NCBI GenBank assembly: GCA_963720695.1
Contig: CAVRGG010000007.1
Span: 310,001-374,000 of the forward strand
Origin: UBA668 sp963720695
GTDB taxonomy: Bacteria > Actinomycetota > Acidimicrobiia > Acidimicrobiales > Ilumatobacteraceae
DNA: 64,000 nucleotides
Direction: 5' to 3'
Shown here: positions 31,716-40,092 of the stretch, in pieces
Position numbering within the stretch: the first letter of the stretch is position 1
How the letters are laid out: each line of letters opens with the position of its first letter
Position numbers and translations under genes: made by a program
The notes under the pieces: model-generated
What the model saw: the letters and a program-made list of their open reading frames with translations, nothing else
What the model was told of the DNA's origin: nothing
The model's database searches: none

Positions 31716-33449
31716 TCAGTCCACGGAGTTGGCGCCCATCACCGCCGGATTCAGCACGGTGTAGACGTGGCGGACGATGGTGTCCGCGACCTGTCCGTGG
31801 GGCCCGCCCGGGAGGTGATCGCACCAGTCCATGAACTCCTGGATGAACAGATCCGACGGCTGCACGACACTCGGATCGGCGTCGGGCGGTGACGGGAAGC
31901 CCGGAGGCAGCCGTCCCTCGGTCGTCATCTGCGCCACCATCCGATCGGCGACCGCCGCTGCCGCAGTGGTCAACGCAAGGTCGGAGCCGTAGGCGGCGAT
32001 GTGCCGGGCATGATCCGGGTCGGGGCCGAAGGACGACTGCACCACCAGCAGCGCGGCGGCGACCCCGAGGGATGCGGCGATGCCGGGGATCGCCACGGTG
32101 AGCAACCCGGCGATCCCGCACACCATGTCCCATGCGGACTTGCGCAGCTGTTCACTTCGGACTCGTTCGTTCACGACAAGGTCTCCCAACATGGCCACGA
32201 AGGCCGCCAGTTCTTCGAGTTGATGAGGGGTCCCCGACGTCAGCGACGCGATGACGCCCGCCGTGACGGCACCCGAGTTCTCGATGAGGTGCTCGAGCGC
32301 GGTGTTGTCCTCCAGCACGAACGCGAGCATCGAGTTGCGCTCGGACGAGGACAGCGCCCACTCGTGATTCGCGGGGGAGAACTGCAGCAGCCACGGACTG
32401 ATCAGGTCGACGAGGAACAGGTTCGCGTCGGTCGAGTACGTCGAGCGGTAGGAGTCGATCAGCGTCGGCAGCAGGCGCCCGGCAGTGGTCGCATCGACGT
32501 TCGCGGGGTCGGTCCCGGTGAGGACGACGCGGTGCAACAACTCGATGTCGTCGATGGTCACCAGCACCGTGTCGGGGTGGTCGACGAAGAGCCCGATGTA
32601 GTGCGTGCACGCCACCGGGTCGAGCAGCATCAGCGCGCACAGCAGGTCGGCGGTGTTCGGGCCGTCCAGCGCGTCGAGGTCTGCCACGGGGATGTCGGTG
32701 TCACCCATCCGATCGGACCAGTTGCGCTGGATCAGACGATCGGCGACGTCGGCCAGTTCGGCACCGTGGAGTCCCATGAAGCCCACCAGCAGCGCCGCGC
32801 TGTAGGGATGCATCTGGTCGACGAGGGAGTCCACCGGCAGCGACCCGCGGACGGCAGCGAAGCCGGCCAGCACCCCGTCGAGCTCGACCACGCCCGCATG
32901 GGCCCGGTACTCGATGCCGTCGACGACGAACGCGTGCTGCCGCCCCAACGCGTCGCACCATGGGCCCCACTCGTGGAAGTTGGCGAGGAACTGCCCGGTG
33001 AGATCCGGGTCGCGTCCGATGATCTGGAGCTGCCCGGCGAGCCAGGTGAGGGCGACAGGGTCGTCGACGAACGACGCGGGATCGACCCGGTTGAGACGGG
33101 CGCCGAGCGCTCGCGCCTCCTCCGCCGTGACGACCGTGGCGTCATCCTGCAGCGGATCGGCCGCGACGGACCAGCCGTAGCCGCGGGCCATCGTCCACAC
33201 GAGGGAGTTGTCGAGATCGGCGAAGCGAGCCCGGTCGCTTCCACTCACCTCCATGGCCGCCCCGGCGATCACGCGATCGACGATCGGCAGCCACGTGACG
33301 TCGAGGTCGTCGGCCAGGCGTCGGACGTCGCGCATCGCATCGGTCGCCGCCGCGTCGGTGCACCGCACCGTGCGGAGCTCGTCGAGCGCCACGGTGATGG
33401 CCCGACGCAACACACCGAGCCGCGCGGGGTCGTACGCGAGGAACCCCAT
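31716..33449 (-). CDS. Uncharacterised 577-residue protein coupled to a WXG-like protein
   Basis: I do not recognise a domain with certainty. The protein is mostly helical and acidic, with no signal peptide. One long hydrophobic region (AGLLTVAIPGIAASLGVAAALL) near residue 470 could be one or two membrane segments or a hydrophobic hairpin. The start MGFLAYDPARLGVLRRAI and the segment SPWLLQFSPANHEW are reminiscent of DUF6571-type partners of WXG proteins, but this is a weak impression. ATG 33449 shares one base with the stop of the upstream WXG-like gene (TGATG), a strong sign of coupled translation and joint function. Confidence 0.7.
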   Translation of the reverse strand: MGFLAYDPARLGVLRRAITVALDELRTVRCTDAAATDAMRDVRRLADDLDVTWLPIVDRVIAGAAMEVSGSDRARFADLDNSLVWTMARGYGWSVAADPLQDDATVVTAEEARALGARLNRVDPASFVDDPVALTWLAGQLQIIGRDPDLTGQFLANFHEWGPWCDALGRQHAFVVDGIEYRAHAGVVELDGVLAGFAAVRGSLPVDSLVDQMHPYSAALLVGFMGLHGAELADVADRLIQRNWSDRMGDTDIPVADLDALDGPNTADLLCALMLLDPVACTHYIGLFVDHPDTVLVTIDDIELLHRVVLTGTDPANVDATTAGRLLPTLIDSYRSTYSTDANLFLVDLISPWLLQFSPANHEWALSSSERNSMLAFVLEDNTALEHLIENSGAVTAGVIASLTSGTPHQLEELAAFVAMLGDLVVNERVRSEQLRKSAWDMVCGIAGLLTVAIPGIAASLGVAAALLVVQSSFGPDPDHARHIAAYGSDLALTTAAAAVADRMVAQMTTEGRLPPGFPSPPDADPSVVQPSDLFIQEFMDWCDHLPGGPHGQVADTIVRHVYTVLNPAVMGANSVD

Positions 33450-33757
33450 CAGGACCGCCCCGCGGGGTTGGCATCGACGACCATCTGATCGGCCTGTCGC
33501 TCGAAGCGATGAGCAGTGCGGATCAACTCGTCGGCGTGCTCGAGCAGCGCGGTGCGCACCGAGCGCAGCGAGTCACCGCATCGCTGCGGCGACGGGCCGA
33601 CCCAGGTGTCCGGCCCTGCGTCGCGGTACAGGTCGAGCGCGCGCAGGTGTTCCAACCGAGCGGCCAGTGCGCGCAGGACACCGGCCCGCGCTCGCAGGCG
33701 GTCGGCTGCGGGATTCGTGACGGAGGGTGCGATGGACATCTCGCCGACACTGGGCAC
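33449..33757 (-). CDS. WXG-like small helical protein
   Basis: The 102-residue protein has two long helices joined by a turn with TWVGPSPQRC, which carries the W-x-G motif of the WXG100/ESX superfamily. The first helix is RLRARAGVLRALAARLEHLRAL, and the second ends HADELIRTAHRFERQADQM. Such proteins are usually secreted as dimers by type VII systems or act as adapters for larger effectors. No type VII genes are in this window. GTG 33757 gives the track length; ATG 33739 is an alternative start with GGCGAG just ahead. It lies 25 nt after the GNAT gene. Confidence 0.7.
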   Translation of the reverse strand: MPSVGEMSIAPSVTNPAADRLRARAGVLRALAARLEHLRALDLYRDAGPDTWVGPSPQRCGDSLRSVRTALLEHADELIRTAHRFERQADQMVVDANPAGRS

Positions 33758-33782
33758 GGCGAGTCGTCGGGATCGGCAAAGT

Positions 33783-34226
33783 TCAGGTCAGGTCGCGCAC
33801 GATCAGATGATGCGGCAGCTGGGTGGTCTCGTCGACGAAACCCTCACCCACGACCGTGAACCCGTGGCGGGTGTAGAACCCCAGCGCCGCATCGCGGGCG
33901 CGAGCCCACACGAGCTCGAAACCGTTCCGTCCCGCGACCTCGCACCCGTGTTCCAGGAGCGCTCCGCCGAGCCCGTTGCTCTGGAGGTGGCGAGCGCTCG
34001 CCATCCCTCGCAACTGCACGGCATGTCGACCCTCATACGGGCGGGGGACCCAACTGGAGGTGGCCACCAGTTCGCCCTCCACGCGCACACCGAGATGCCA
34101 CGACCCCGGCCATTCGTCCTCGGCGAACACCACCTCCTTCGTCGGAGTGTCGAAGCGCAGGACCGACAGGCGGAGCGGGTGCGTGTCGGCCGCGCGGATC
34201 TCCACGAACTCCTGCGGGGTGGTCAT
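33783..34226 (-). CDS. GNAT family N-acetyltransferase
   Basis: A 147-residue acyltransferase with the GNAT core: SSWVPRPYEGRHAVQLRGMAS, the acetyl-CoA loop in LQSNGLGGALLEHG (Q/RxxGxG/A type), and the closing ALGFYTRHGFTVVGE. Substrate unknown. It overlaps the Gfo/Idh gene by ATGA and lies at the end of the tightly coupled thiamine run. Confidence 0.85.
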   Translation of the reverse strand: MTTPQEFVEIRAADTHPLRLSVLRFDTPTKEVVFAEDEWPGSWHLGVRVEGELVATSSWVPRPYEGRHAVQLRGMASARHLQSNGLGGALLEHGCEVAGRNGFELVWARARDAALGFYTRHGFTVVGEGFVDETTQLPHHLIVRDLT

Positions 34227-35257
34227 CCGGCGACCTCGACCGAGGACCCGCCGGCCGCAGCAGAGGCGTACATCGCGTCGACGATGCGGTGGGCGGCGAC
34301 GGCGGTGTGCAGATCGGGGCTGGCCTGACGGCCCTCGACGATGGCGCGGATGAACTCGCCGTCGGGGTTGTCGGTCCCGTCACGCATCGGTGCCACGGCC
34401 TCGGTGAGGGCGTCGCTGGCGAGCGAACCGGCGCTGCCGTCGGAGTCGGTCCACGAGACCGGTCCGAACCAGTCGTCGCCCTCGATCACGATGTGTCGTC
34501 GTTCGCAGAAGACCTCGACCCGGCGCAGACTCGGCCTGGCGAGGTTGTCGTGCCACACGCTGTTCAACACACCGGTGGCGCCACCGACGAAGCGCATCGC
34601 GGCGGTGGCAACGTCCTCGATGCCGTCGAGTCCGTGGAAGTTGGCGGTGTGCGCACTCACCCGCTCCACGTCGCCGACCAGGTAGCGCAACATGTCGACG
34701 TCGTGGATGCTGTGCTCCAACAGGGTTCCCGCGCCGACCAGCGTCCGGTCGCCGCGCCACGTGCTGGCGTAGTGGCCCTGCACCGGGATGAACTGGTCGT
34801 CACGGAAGACGACGGTCATCACCCGCCCGGCGGCGGGGTCGTCGATGAGGTGCTTCGCCCACAGGTAGGCAGGCGACCGGCGCAGCACGAGCCCGACCTG
34901 GTGGGTCACGCCGGCGGCATCGGCCATCGCCGCCATCCGTTCGGCGTCGGCCGTCGTGAAGGCCAGCGGCTTCTCGCAGAACACGTGCCGACCCCGTGAG
35001 ACCGTGGCGTCGAGCAGTCGCAGATGCTCGTTGGTCCAGGTGCAGATGTACACCGCGTCGCAGCCGTCGATGACCTCCGCCTCGGACGAGCACACGGTGT
35101 GGCCGCTGGCTGCCGCGAACGCCACCGCGCGATCGTGGTCGGGGTCGTACACGCCCGCCCTCACGACGGGTGCGCCGCTGCGGCGGAGGCTCTTGGAGTG
35201 GTACGTGGCGATGAGTCCCGCGCCGAGGAAGCCGACGCGAACCGGAGAAGCTGTCAC
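34223..35257 (-). CDS. Gfo/Idh/MocA family oxidoreductase
   Basis: A 344-residue NAD(P)-dependent dehydrogenase-like protein. The Rossmann motif GFLGAGLIATYH is at the N-terminus, followed by the family signature CEKPLAFTTADAERM with the catalytic Lys in EKP. Members oxidise or epimerise sugars and inositols. The function here is not predictable; the location is unusual because GTG 35257 overlaps the thiQ stop by GTGA, placing the gene in the TPP-riboswitch operon. Confidence 0.88.
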   Translation of the reverse strand: MTASPVRVGFLGAGLIATYHSKSLRRSGAPVVRAGVYDPDHDRAVAFAAASGHTVCSSEAEVIDGCDAVYICTWTNEHLRLLDATVSRGRHVFCEKPLAFTTADAERMAAMADAAGVTHQVGLVLRRSPAYLWAKHLIDDPAAGRVMTVVFRDDQFIPVQGHYASTWRGDRTLVGAGTLLEHSIHDVDMLRYLVGDVERVSAHTANFHGLDGIEDVATAAMRFVGGATGVLNSVWHDNLARPSLRRVEVFCERRHIVIEGDDWFGPVSWTDSDGSAGSLASDALTEAVAPMRDGTDNPDGEFIRAIVEGRQASPDLHTAVAAHRIVDAMYASAAAGGSSVEVAG

Positions 35258-35883
35258 GGTCGGTCAGCTTGCCAGACCGTGCGGTCAGCGATCGTGGCAG
35301 CCTCGTCACGATCGTGGGTGACGAGGATGGCGGTGGTGTCCGTGGCCCGCAGCACCGACGACAGGTCGACGGCCAACCTGTCGTGGAGTTCGCGGTCGAG
35401 CCCGGTGAGCGGTTCGTCGAGGAGCAGCACGGCCGGCCGCGGCGCCAGTGCCCTCGCGAGTGCGACCCGCTTGGCCTCGCCGCCGCTGAGTCTGGTGGTG
35501 CGGCGCGACTCGAAGCCGGCGAGGCCGACCAGTTCGAGCAGTTCGCTCACCCTCGTCCGGATGTCCGCGCGGGGTCGACGCTGCATGCGCATGCCGAACC
35601 CCACGTTCTGGGCGACGTCGAGATGCGGGAAGAGTTGCTCGTCCTGGAACATCATCCCGATGTGTCGCTGATGGGCCGGCACCGCGCTGACGTCGAGTCC
35701 GTCGAGCCACACCGATCCCTCGTCGGGCACGAGCAACCCGGCGAGGACCCTCAGCAACGTGGTCTTGCCGACCCCCGACGGACCCAGCAGCGCGACCACT
35801 TCGCGGTCGGCGACATCCACCGACACGTGGTCGAGCACGATCCGGTCGTCGAACCGCACCACGATGTCGCGCGCCTCAAGCAT
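35254..35883 (-). CDS. thiQ: Thiamine ABC transporter ATP-binding protein
   Basis: A 209-residue ATPase with Walker A GPSGVGKTT at residues 34-42, Q-loop MMFQDEQLFPHLDV, signature RLSGGEAKRVALARAL, Walker B VLLLDEPLTGLD and switch His in LVTHDRDEA. The short length and sequence type match ThiQ. It overlaps thiP by 8 nt and the Gfo/Idh start by GTGA. The thiamine assignment rests on the upstream TPP riboswitch and thiamine pyrophosphokinase. Confidence 0.9.
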   Translation of the reverse strand: MLEARDIVVRFDDRIVLDHVSVDVADREVVALLGPSGVGKTTLLRVLAGLLVPDEGSVWLDGLDVSAVPAHQRHIGMMFQDEQLFPHLDVAQNVGFGMRMQRRPRADIRTRVSELLELVGLAGFESRRTTRLSGGEAKRVALARALAPRPAVLLLDEPLTGLDRELHDRLAVDLSSVLRATDTTAILVTHDRDEAATIADRTVWQADRP

Positions 35884-37480
35884 CGACGTCGTCCGGTCGA
35901 TCGGCGACGGCGATGATCGCGGCCGTGGTGACCAGGAGCACCGCGGCGAGTGCGAAGCCCTGCGCGCGGGGGATCTCGCCCGCCCGGCCGAGCAGCCGGT
36001 CGATCGCGATCGGCATCGTCTCCCGACCGGATCTGGTGAGAAAAGTGGTGGCGCCGAATTCGCCGAGGGAGATGGCCGCCGCGAACCCGGCGCCCGCGGC
36101 GAGGGGGCGGCCCAGCCGTCGAACCTCGACCTCCCACCACGCACGCACCGGCGAGGCGCCGAGCGTGATGGCGGCCCCGCGCTGGTCGTCGGGAATCGAC
36201 CGCAGCGCAGGGAGGACGCTGCGGACCACGAACGGCGTCGCCACGAGCGCATGGCCCAGCGGGATCAGCCACCACTCGGCCCGCCAGTCGACCGGTGGCG
36301 TGTCGAAGGTGATCAGCATGCCCAACCCGATGGTGACGGCGGACGTGCCCAGCGGCAGCATCAGCCCCGCGTCGAGGAGGCGGCCGTGACGTCGAGCGGC
36401 GGCGATGGCCGCTGCCGCGAGCCCGCCGACGGCGACGCTGATGATGGTGGCCACCGCGGCGAAGCGAAGCGAGGCGAACAGCGACGCCAGCGGATCCACA
36501 CCGAGGCTGACGCCGGGGCGGATCTCGTCGGCGCCGAGCGTGCTCCAGGCGTGCAGCGACCAATGGTCGCCGACGCGGAACGAGCGACTCACGAGCATCA
36601 CCATCGGGAGCGCCATGAGGACCACGGTGGCCCCGATGGCGGTGGCGATCCCGCGCCGTTCACGGTCGGACCGTGCGCGCCGGGGCGCGGCGCGTCCCGC
36701 GAACGCGACCGAGGCATGTCGCTGTGCCCGCGCCGACCACCACACGACGACACCGAGCGTGAGCAACTGGAGGATCGACAGCACGGCCGCTCCGTCGACG
36801 TCGCCCAGTTGGGTCGCTCGCCTGGCGATCTCGACCTCGAGCGTGGGGTGGGCGGCGCCGCCGAGGATGCGCACGACCCCGAACGACGTGAACGTGAACA
36901 GGAAGACCACGGAGGCGGCCGCCGCCAGCGACGGTCGCAGCAGGGGCAGCACGACATGGCGCAGCACCTGAGCGGGTGACGCACCGAGCGTGCGGGCGGC
37001 GGCGGTGAGGTCGGTCGGCAGCACCGCCCACATCGCGCCCACGAGGCGCACCATCACGGCCACGTTGAAGAAGACGTGCGCGACGATCACCGCACGAGCC
37101 GAGCCGTGCCATCCGTCGGGCAGCAGCGCGAGGAACGCCGCCCCGACGACGACGGTGGGCAGCATGAACGGCACGGTGACCAGGGCGAGCACAGCGCGGC
37201 GGCCCGCGAACCGGTACCGGGCGAGGACGTAGGCGGGCACGAAGCCGACGAACATCGTGAGCACGGTGCTGACCACGGCCTGCCACAGCGTGAACCACAG
37301 GACCCGACCGAGGCCCGGAGCGTGGAGCGTGTCGCTCACCGAGGTGCCGTTCAGGACACGTGCCCACAGCGTGGCGAGCGGCCACAGGTAGAACACGGCG
37401 AGCCCGGCGACGGGCAGCGCCGCCAACGCGGGCACGAGCCAGCGGGGCAGGCGGGTCAGCGCAGGACGATCTCGGTCCAC
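35876..37480 (-). CDS. thiP: Thiamine ABC transporter permease (duplicated)
   Basis: A 534-residue permease with two fused BPD_transp_1 halves, as in ThiP/FbpB. Each half has the EAA loop: TAAARTLGASPAQVLRHVVLPLLRP in the first and GAAITLGASPVRAWWEVEVRRLG in the second. About 12 membrane segments are visible. GTG 37480 overlaps the thiB 3' end by 25 nt; a shorter start inside is possible but overlap is the operon's habit. Confidence 0.88.
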   Translation of the reverse strand: MDRDRPALTRLPRWLVPALAALPVAGLAVFYLWPLATLWARVLNGTSVSDTLHAPGLGRVLWFTLWQAVVSTVLTMFVGFVPAYVLARYRFAGRRAVLALVTVPFMLPTVVVGAAFLALLPDGWHGSARAVIVAHVFFNVAVMVRLVGAMWAVLPTDLTAAARTLGASPAQVLRHVVLPLLRPSLAAAASVVFLFTFTSFGVVRILGGAAHPTLEVEIARRATQLGDVDGAAVLSILQLLTLGVVVWWSARAQRHASVAFAGRAAPRRARSDRERRGIATAIGATVVLMALPMVMLVSRSFRVGDHWSLHAWSTLGADEIRPGVSLGVDPLASLFASLRFAAVATIISVAVGGLAAAAIAAARRHGRLLDAGLMLPLGTSAVTIGLGMLITFDTPPVDWRAEWWLIPLGHALVATPFVVRSVLPALRSIPDDQRGAAITLGASPVRAWWEVEVRRLGRPLAAGAGFAAAISLGEFGATTFLTRSGRETMPIAIDRLLGRAGEIPRAQGFALAAVLLVTTAAIIAVADRPDDVDA

Positions 37481-38460
37481 GTGTCCTGCCACTGCTGCCG
37501 ATCCGCGGCGATGCGGCTCGGATCCATGGTGTACGGGTCCGACGGCACCACCGCGAACTTGGTGAAGACGTCGGGGAGCGGCACCTTCGGATCCACCGGA
37601 TACACGAACATCGACAGCGGCAGTTCCTTCTGGAACGTGGCACTGCGGAGGAAGTCGACCAACCGGGTCGCGGCGTCGGCGTGTCGAGTTCCCCGGAGCA
37701 CGCCCGCGTACTCGGTCTGGCGGAAGCAGGTCCCCTCGGAGACGCCGGTGGGGGCGTCGGTGATCGGCGGGTCGGCGAAGATCACCTCGGCCGGCGGGCT
37801 GCTGCCGTAGCTGACCACGAGCGGCCGGTCGCCCGTCGACCCGCCCGAGCCGCTGAACTGCTCGTAGTAGGCGGTCTCCCACGAGTCGACCACCTCGACG
37901 CCGTTGGCGCGCAGGTCGGACCAGTACTGCTGCCATCCGTCGTCGCCGTAGCGGGCGATCGTGGCCAGCAGGAACGCGAGACCCGGTGAGGACGTGGACG
38001 GGTTCTCCACGACGAGCAGGTTCGCGTAGGCAGGCTGCGACAGGTCGTCGAGCGTCGTGGGCGGGGGCACGTCGTGCGCCCTGAACCAGGCGATGTCGTA
38101 GTTGACGCACACGTCGCCGAAGTCGACCTCGGACGGGTTGCCGTCGAAGATCCTGCCGTCGGTGGCCGCGGAGAGGAGGGTGTTGTCGACCCCCCACATG
38201 ACGTCGCCCTCCGGGTTGCCCGCGGTCAGCACCGCCTTGGTCACCATCGTCCCGGCATCGCCGGCCACCACCACGTCGACGGTGATCCCCGTGTCCTTCG
38301 TGAACGCGGCGAGGGCGTCGTTGACGCCGGTGTCCTTGGTCGGGAACGAGTCGTACGCGACGAGCGTGATCGTGACCGGCCCGGACGACGACCCGTCGGA
38401 GCCGCAGGCCGCCACCATCGGTGCCAGCAACGCGAGGGTGACCAGGAGGCGCGACCTCAT
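37456..38460 (-). CDS. thiB: Thiamine ABC transporter substrate-binding lipoprotein
   Basis: A 334-residue solute-binding protein with signal peptide and lipobox MVAAC (lipidated Cys19). The mature chain begins ITLVAYDSFPTKD, followed by AGDAGTMVTKAVLTAGNPEGDVMWGVDN, FGDVCVNYD and later VVSYGSSPPAEV, all typical of the ThiB/TbpA class. It delivers thiamine to ThiP. The ATG overlaps the stop of the pyrophosphokinase gene by ATGA. Confidence 0.92.
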   Translation of the reverse strand: MRSRLLVTLALLAPMVAACGSDGSSSGPVTITLVAYDSFPTKDTGVNDALAAFTKDTGITVDVVVAGDAGTMVTKAVLTAGNPEGDVMWGVDNTLLSAATDGRIFDGNPSEVDFGDVCVNYDIAWFRAHDVPPPTTLDDLSQPAYANLLVVENPSTSSPGLAFLLATIARYGDDGWQQYWSDLRANGVEVVDSWETAYYEQFSGSGGSTGDRPLVVSYGSSPPAEVIFADPPITDAPTGVSEGTCFRQTEYAGVLRGTRHADAATRLVDFLRSATFQKELPLSMFVYPVDPKVPLPDVFTKFAVVPSDPYTMDPSRIAADRQQWQDTWTEIVLR

Positions 38461-39095
38461 GGGATCACCACCGTGACGACGCCTGATTCGATGCTGACCA
38501 CCGTGTGCTCCTTTGCTTCGTTGCTCACACCCCTGGCCTCGGTCCCGTCGAGCGCCGCGTCGGCCAGTTCCCACCGCGCCCCGACGACACTCACCCCGGC
38601 GACCGGACCGTGGAGCGCGAGCAGTGAGAACGTCTGCCCTTCCTCCACGTCGAGCGATGCCTTGTGCCCGGCATGCACCATGACGAAGCGGGTGTCGCCG
38701 ATCACCGCCCGCACCGTGTGGAAGACGGCAAGGGACGGATGCCCGAGCGCGAGCAGCGTTCCGAGGAGATGGTCCATCCGATCGCCGACGCCGCCGAGGA
38801 CGAGCAGTTGCGTCGCGTCGGGCACGCTCGTGGCGGCCTCCAGCGCGAGCTCGGTGTCGGTGACGTCCTTGTCGGTCGGTTGTTCGTCGATGTCGATCTC
38901 GTGGGCGTAGGCCCACATGCGGCCGGACGCGCTGATGCTGTCGAGGTCGCCACGCAGCATCGAGGGTCGCAAGCCCGCGGCCACGGCATGGTCGAGCCCG
39001 CTGTCGGCCGCGATCACGAGTGCATCGGACGGCACGGACGCGACCGCGTCCGGTGACAGGTCGCCCCCTCCGATGACCACCACCACGTGCGGCAT
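38457..39095 (-). CDS. Thiamine pyrophosphokinase
   Basis: Transfers pyrophosphate from ATP to thiamine to give TPP, so it completes thiamine salvage. The 212-residue protein has AADSGLDHAVAAGLRPSMLRGDLDS (the D-x-D region of the catalytic domain), TDKDVTDTELAL and LGGVGDRMDHLLG, then the TPP-binding C-terminal beta domain with SLLAL and EARGVSNEA. It is the first gene after the TPP riboswitch, whose helix P1 includes GGAGGG just before this ATG. Confidence 0.94.
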   Translation of the reverse strand: MPHVVVVIGGGDLSPDAVASVPSDALVIAADSGLDHAVAAGLRPSMLRGDLDSISASGRMWAYAHEIDIDEQPTDKDVTDTELALEAATSVPDATQLLVLGGVGDRMDHLLGTLLALGHPSLAVFHTVRAVIGDTRFVMVHAGHKASLDVEEGQTFSLLALHGPVAGVSVVGARWELADAALDGTEARGVSNEAKEHTVVSIESGVVTVVIP

Positions 39096-39099
39096 TCGC

Positions 39100-39187
39100 T
39101 TCCCTCCGCTGGCATTACCCAGATCAGGTTCTCGGGTCGGTGGCGATCGACCACCCTCTCAGCCCGTCGTGCGAGCTCCCCGTTCGG
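39100..39187 (-). promoter_or_regulatory. TPP riboswitch
   Basis: Read on the minus strand, the conserved THI-element parts occur in order: GGGGAGC, GGGCTGAGAGGG, ACCCGAGAACCTGATCTGG, then GTAATGCCAGCGGAGGGAA. The final GGAGGG serves as ribosome-binding site for ATG 39095, so TPP binding should block translation initiation. Confidence 0.97.
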
Positions 39188-39207
39188 TTGCAGGGCAGTC
39201 TACGCGG

Positions 39208-40092
39208 TCAGGCGCGTGTGCGTTGCGTCTGGATGGTCACCATCGTCAGCCCGATCATCACCAACGCCATGCCGACGAGCTGGATCCCCTGCACGGTGGC
39301 GCTGAGGAAGAGCACGGACCACAGGGCGGCGAGCGCCGGCTGCGACACCTGCAACATGCTGATGGCACCGATCGGCACCGACTTCTGCGCGAACACGACC
39401 AGGCCGTGCGCGAGGGTGCCCGTGAGGAGGCTGAGGATCACGATGAAGGCGACCGATCGCCACGTGATCTGGAGCAGCGTGCCCGGAAACACGAACAGCC
39501 CGAGTGGAAGGGTGACCGCGGCCGCGATGGGTGCGATCGACGCCATCACGGCAGCCACCGACCGACCCTGGCGAAGTGTGCGACTGGTCAGCAGGTACAG
39601 CGACCACATCAGCAAGGCCCCGCCGATCCAGGCGATGCCCCGCCACGAGAACTCGCCGGTGGGTGGCGCGTTGAACAGCACCAGCGCCAGTCCGGCGACG
39701 GAGATGAGGCCGAACGCGAGCGCGTCGAGGCGGATGCGCTCCTTGAAGAAGACCGCGCCGAGGGGCACGATCAACAGCGGTGTCAACGCGCCGGTGAACT
39801 CCGCCGACGCCACGCTGGTGCGAGTGACGCCGGTGAAGAAGAAGGTGATGTTGAGCCCGAACGCGATCCCGGGGACCAGCGCCGGGCGCAGGTCGGCCCA
39901 TGACAGCCAGCGATGCTCGACGACGCGGAGGATGACCACCCAGATCACGCTGCCCAGGACCAGGCGCCAGAACGCGACCGTCACGCCCGGTGTGTGGGAG
40001 AGCTTCACGATGGTGGAGCCCACGCTGAGGAGGAGGATGGCGCCGACGAGCGCAGCCAGCCCCATCGTGCGCCCTTCCGCGGCGCGGTTCAC
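39208..40092 (-). CDS. DMT-superfamily exporter (EamA family)
   Basis: A 294-residue protein with about ten membrane segments in two EamA repeats: VAFWRLVLGSVIWVV, GLNITFFFTGVTRTSVASAEFTGALTP in the first, and AISMLQVSQPALAALWSVLFL in the second. Substrates of this family (amino acids, metabolites) are not predictable. It lies behind the CDF gene, overlapping its stop by GTGA, so both are probably one transcript. Confidence 0.87.
   Translation of the reverse strand: MNRAAEGRTMGLAALVGAILLLSVGSTIVKLSHTPGVTVAFWRLVLGSVIWVVILRVVEHRWLSWADLRPALVPGIAFGLNITFFFTGVTRTSVASAEFTGALTPLLIVPLGAVFFKERIRLDALAFGLISVAGLALVLFNAPPTGEFSWRGIAWIGGALLMWSLYLLTSRTLRQGRSVAAVMASIAPIAAAVTLPLGLFVFPGTLLQITWRSVAFIVILSLLTGTLAHGLVVFAQKSVPIGAISMLQVSQPALAALWSVLFLSATVQGIQLVGMALVMIGLTMVTIQTQRTRA

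Noticed and set aside
36005..36987. Plus-strand open frames antisense to thiP
   Set aside because: They mirror the permease and lack any domain or promoter signal.
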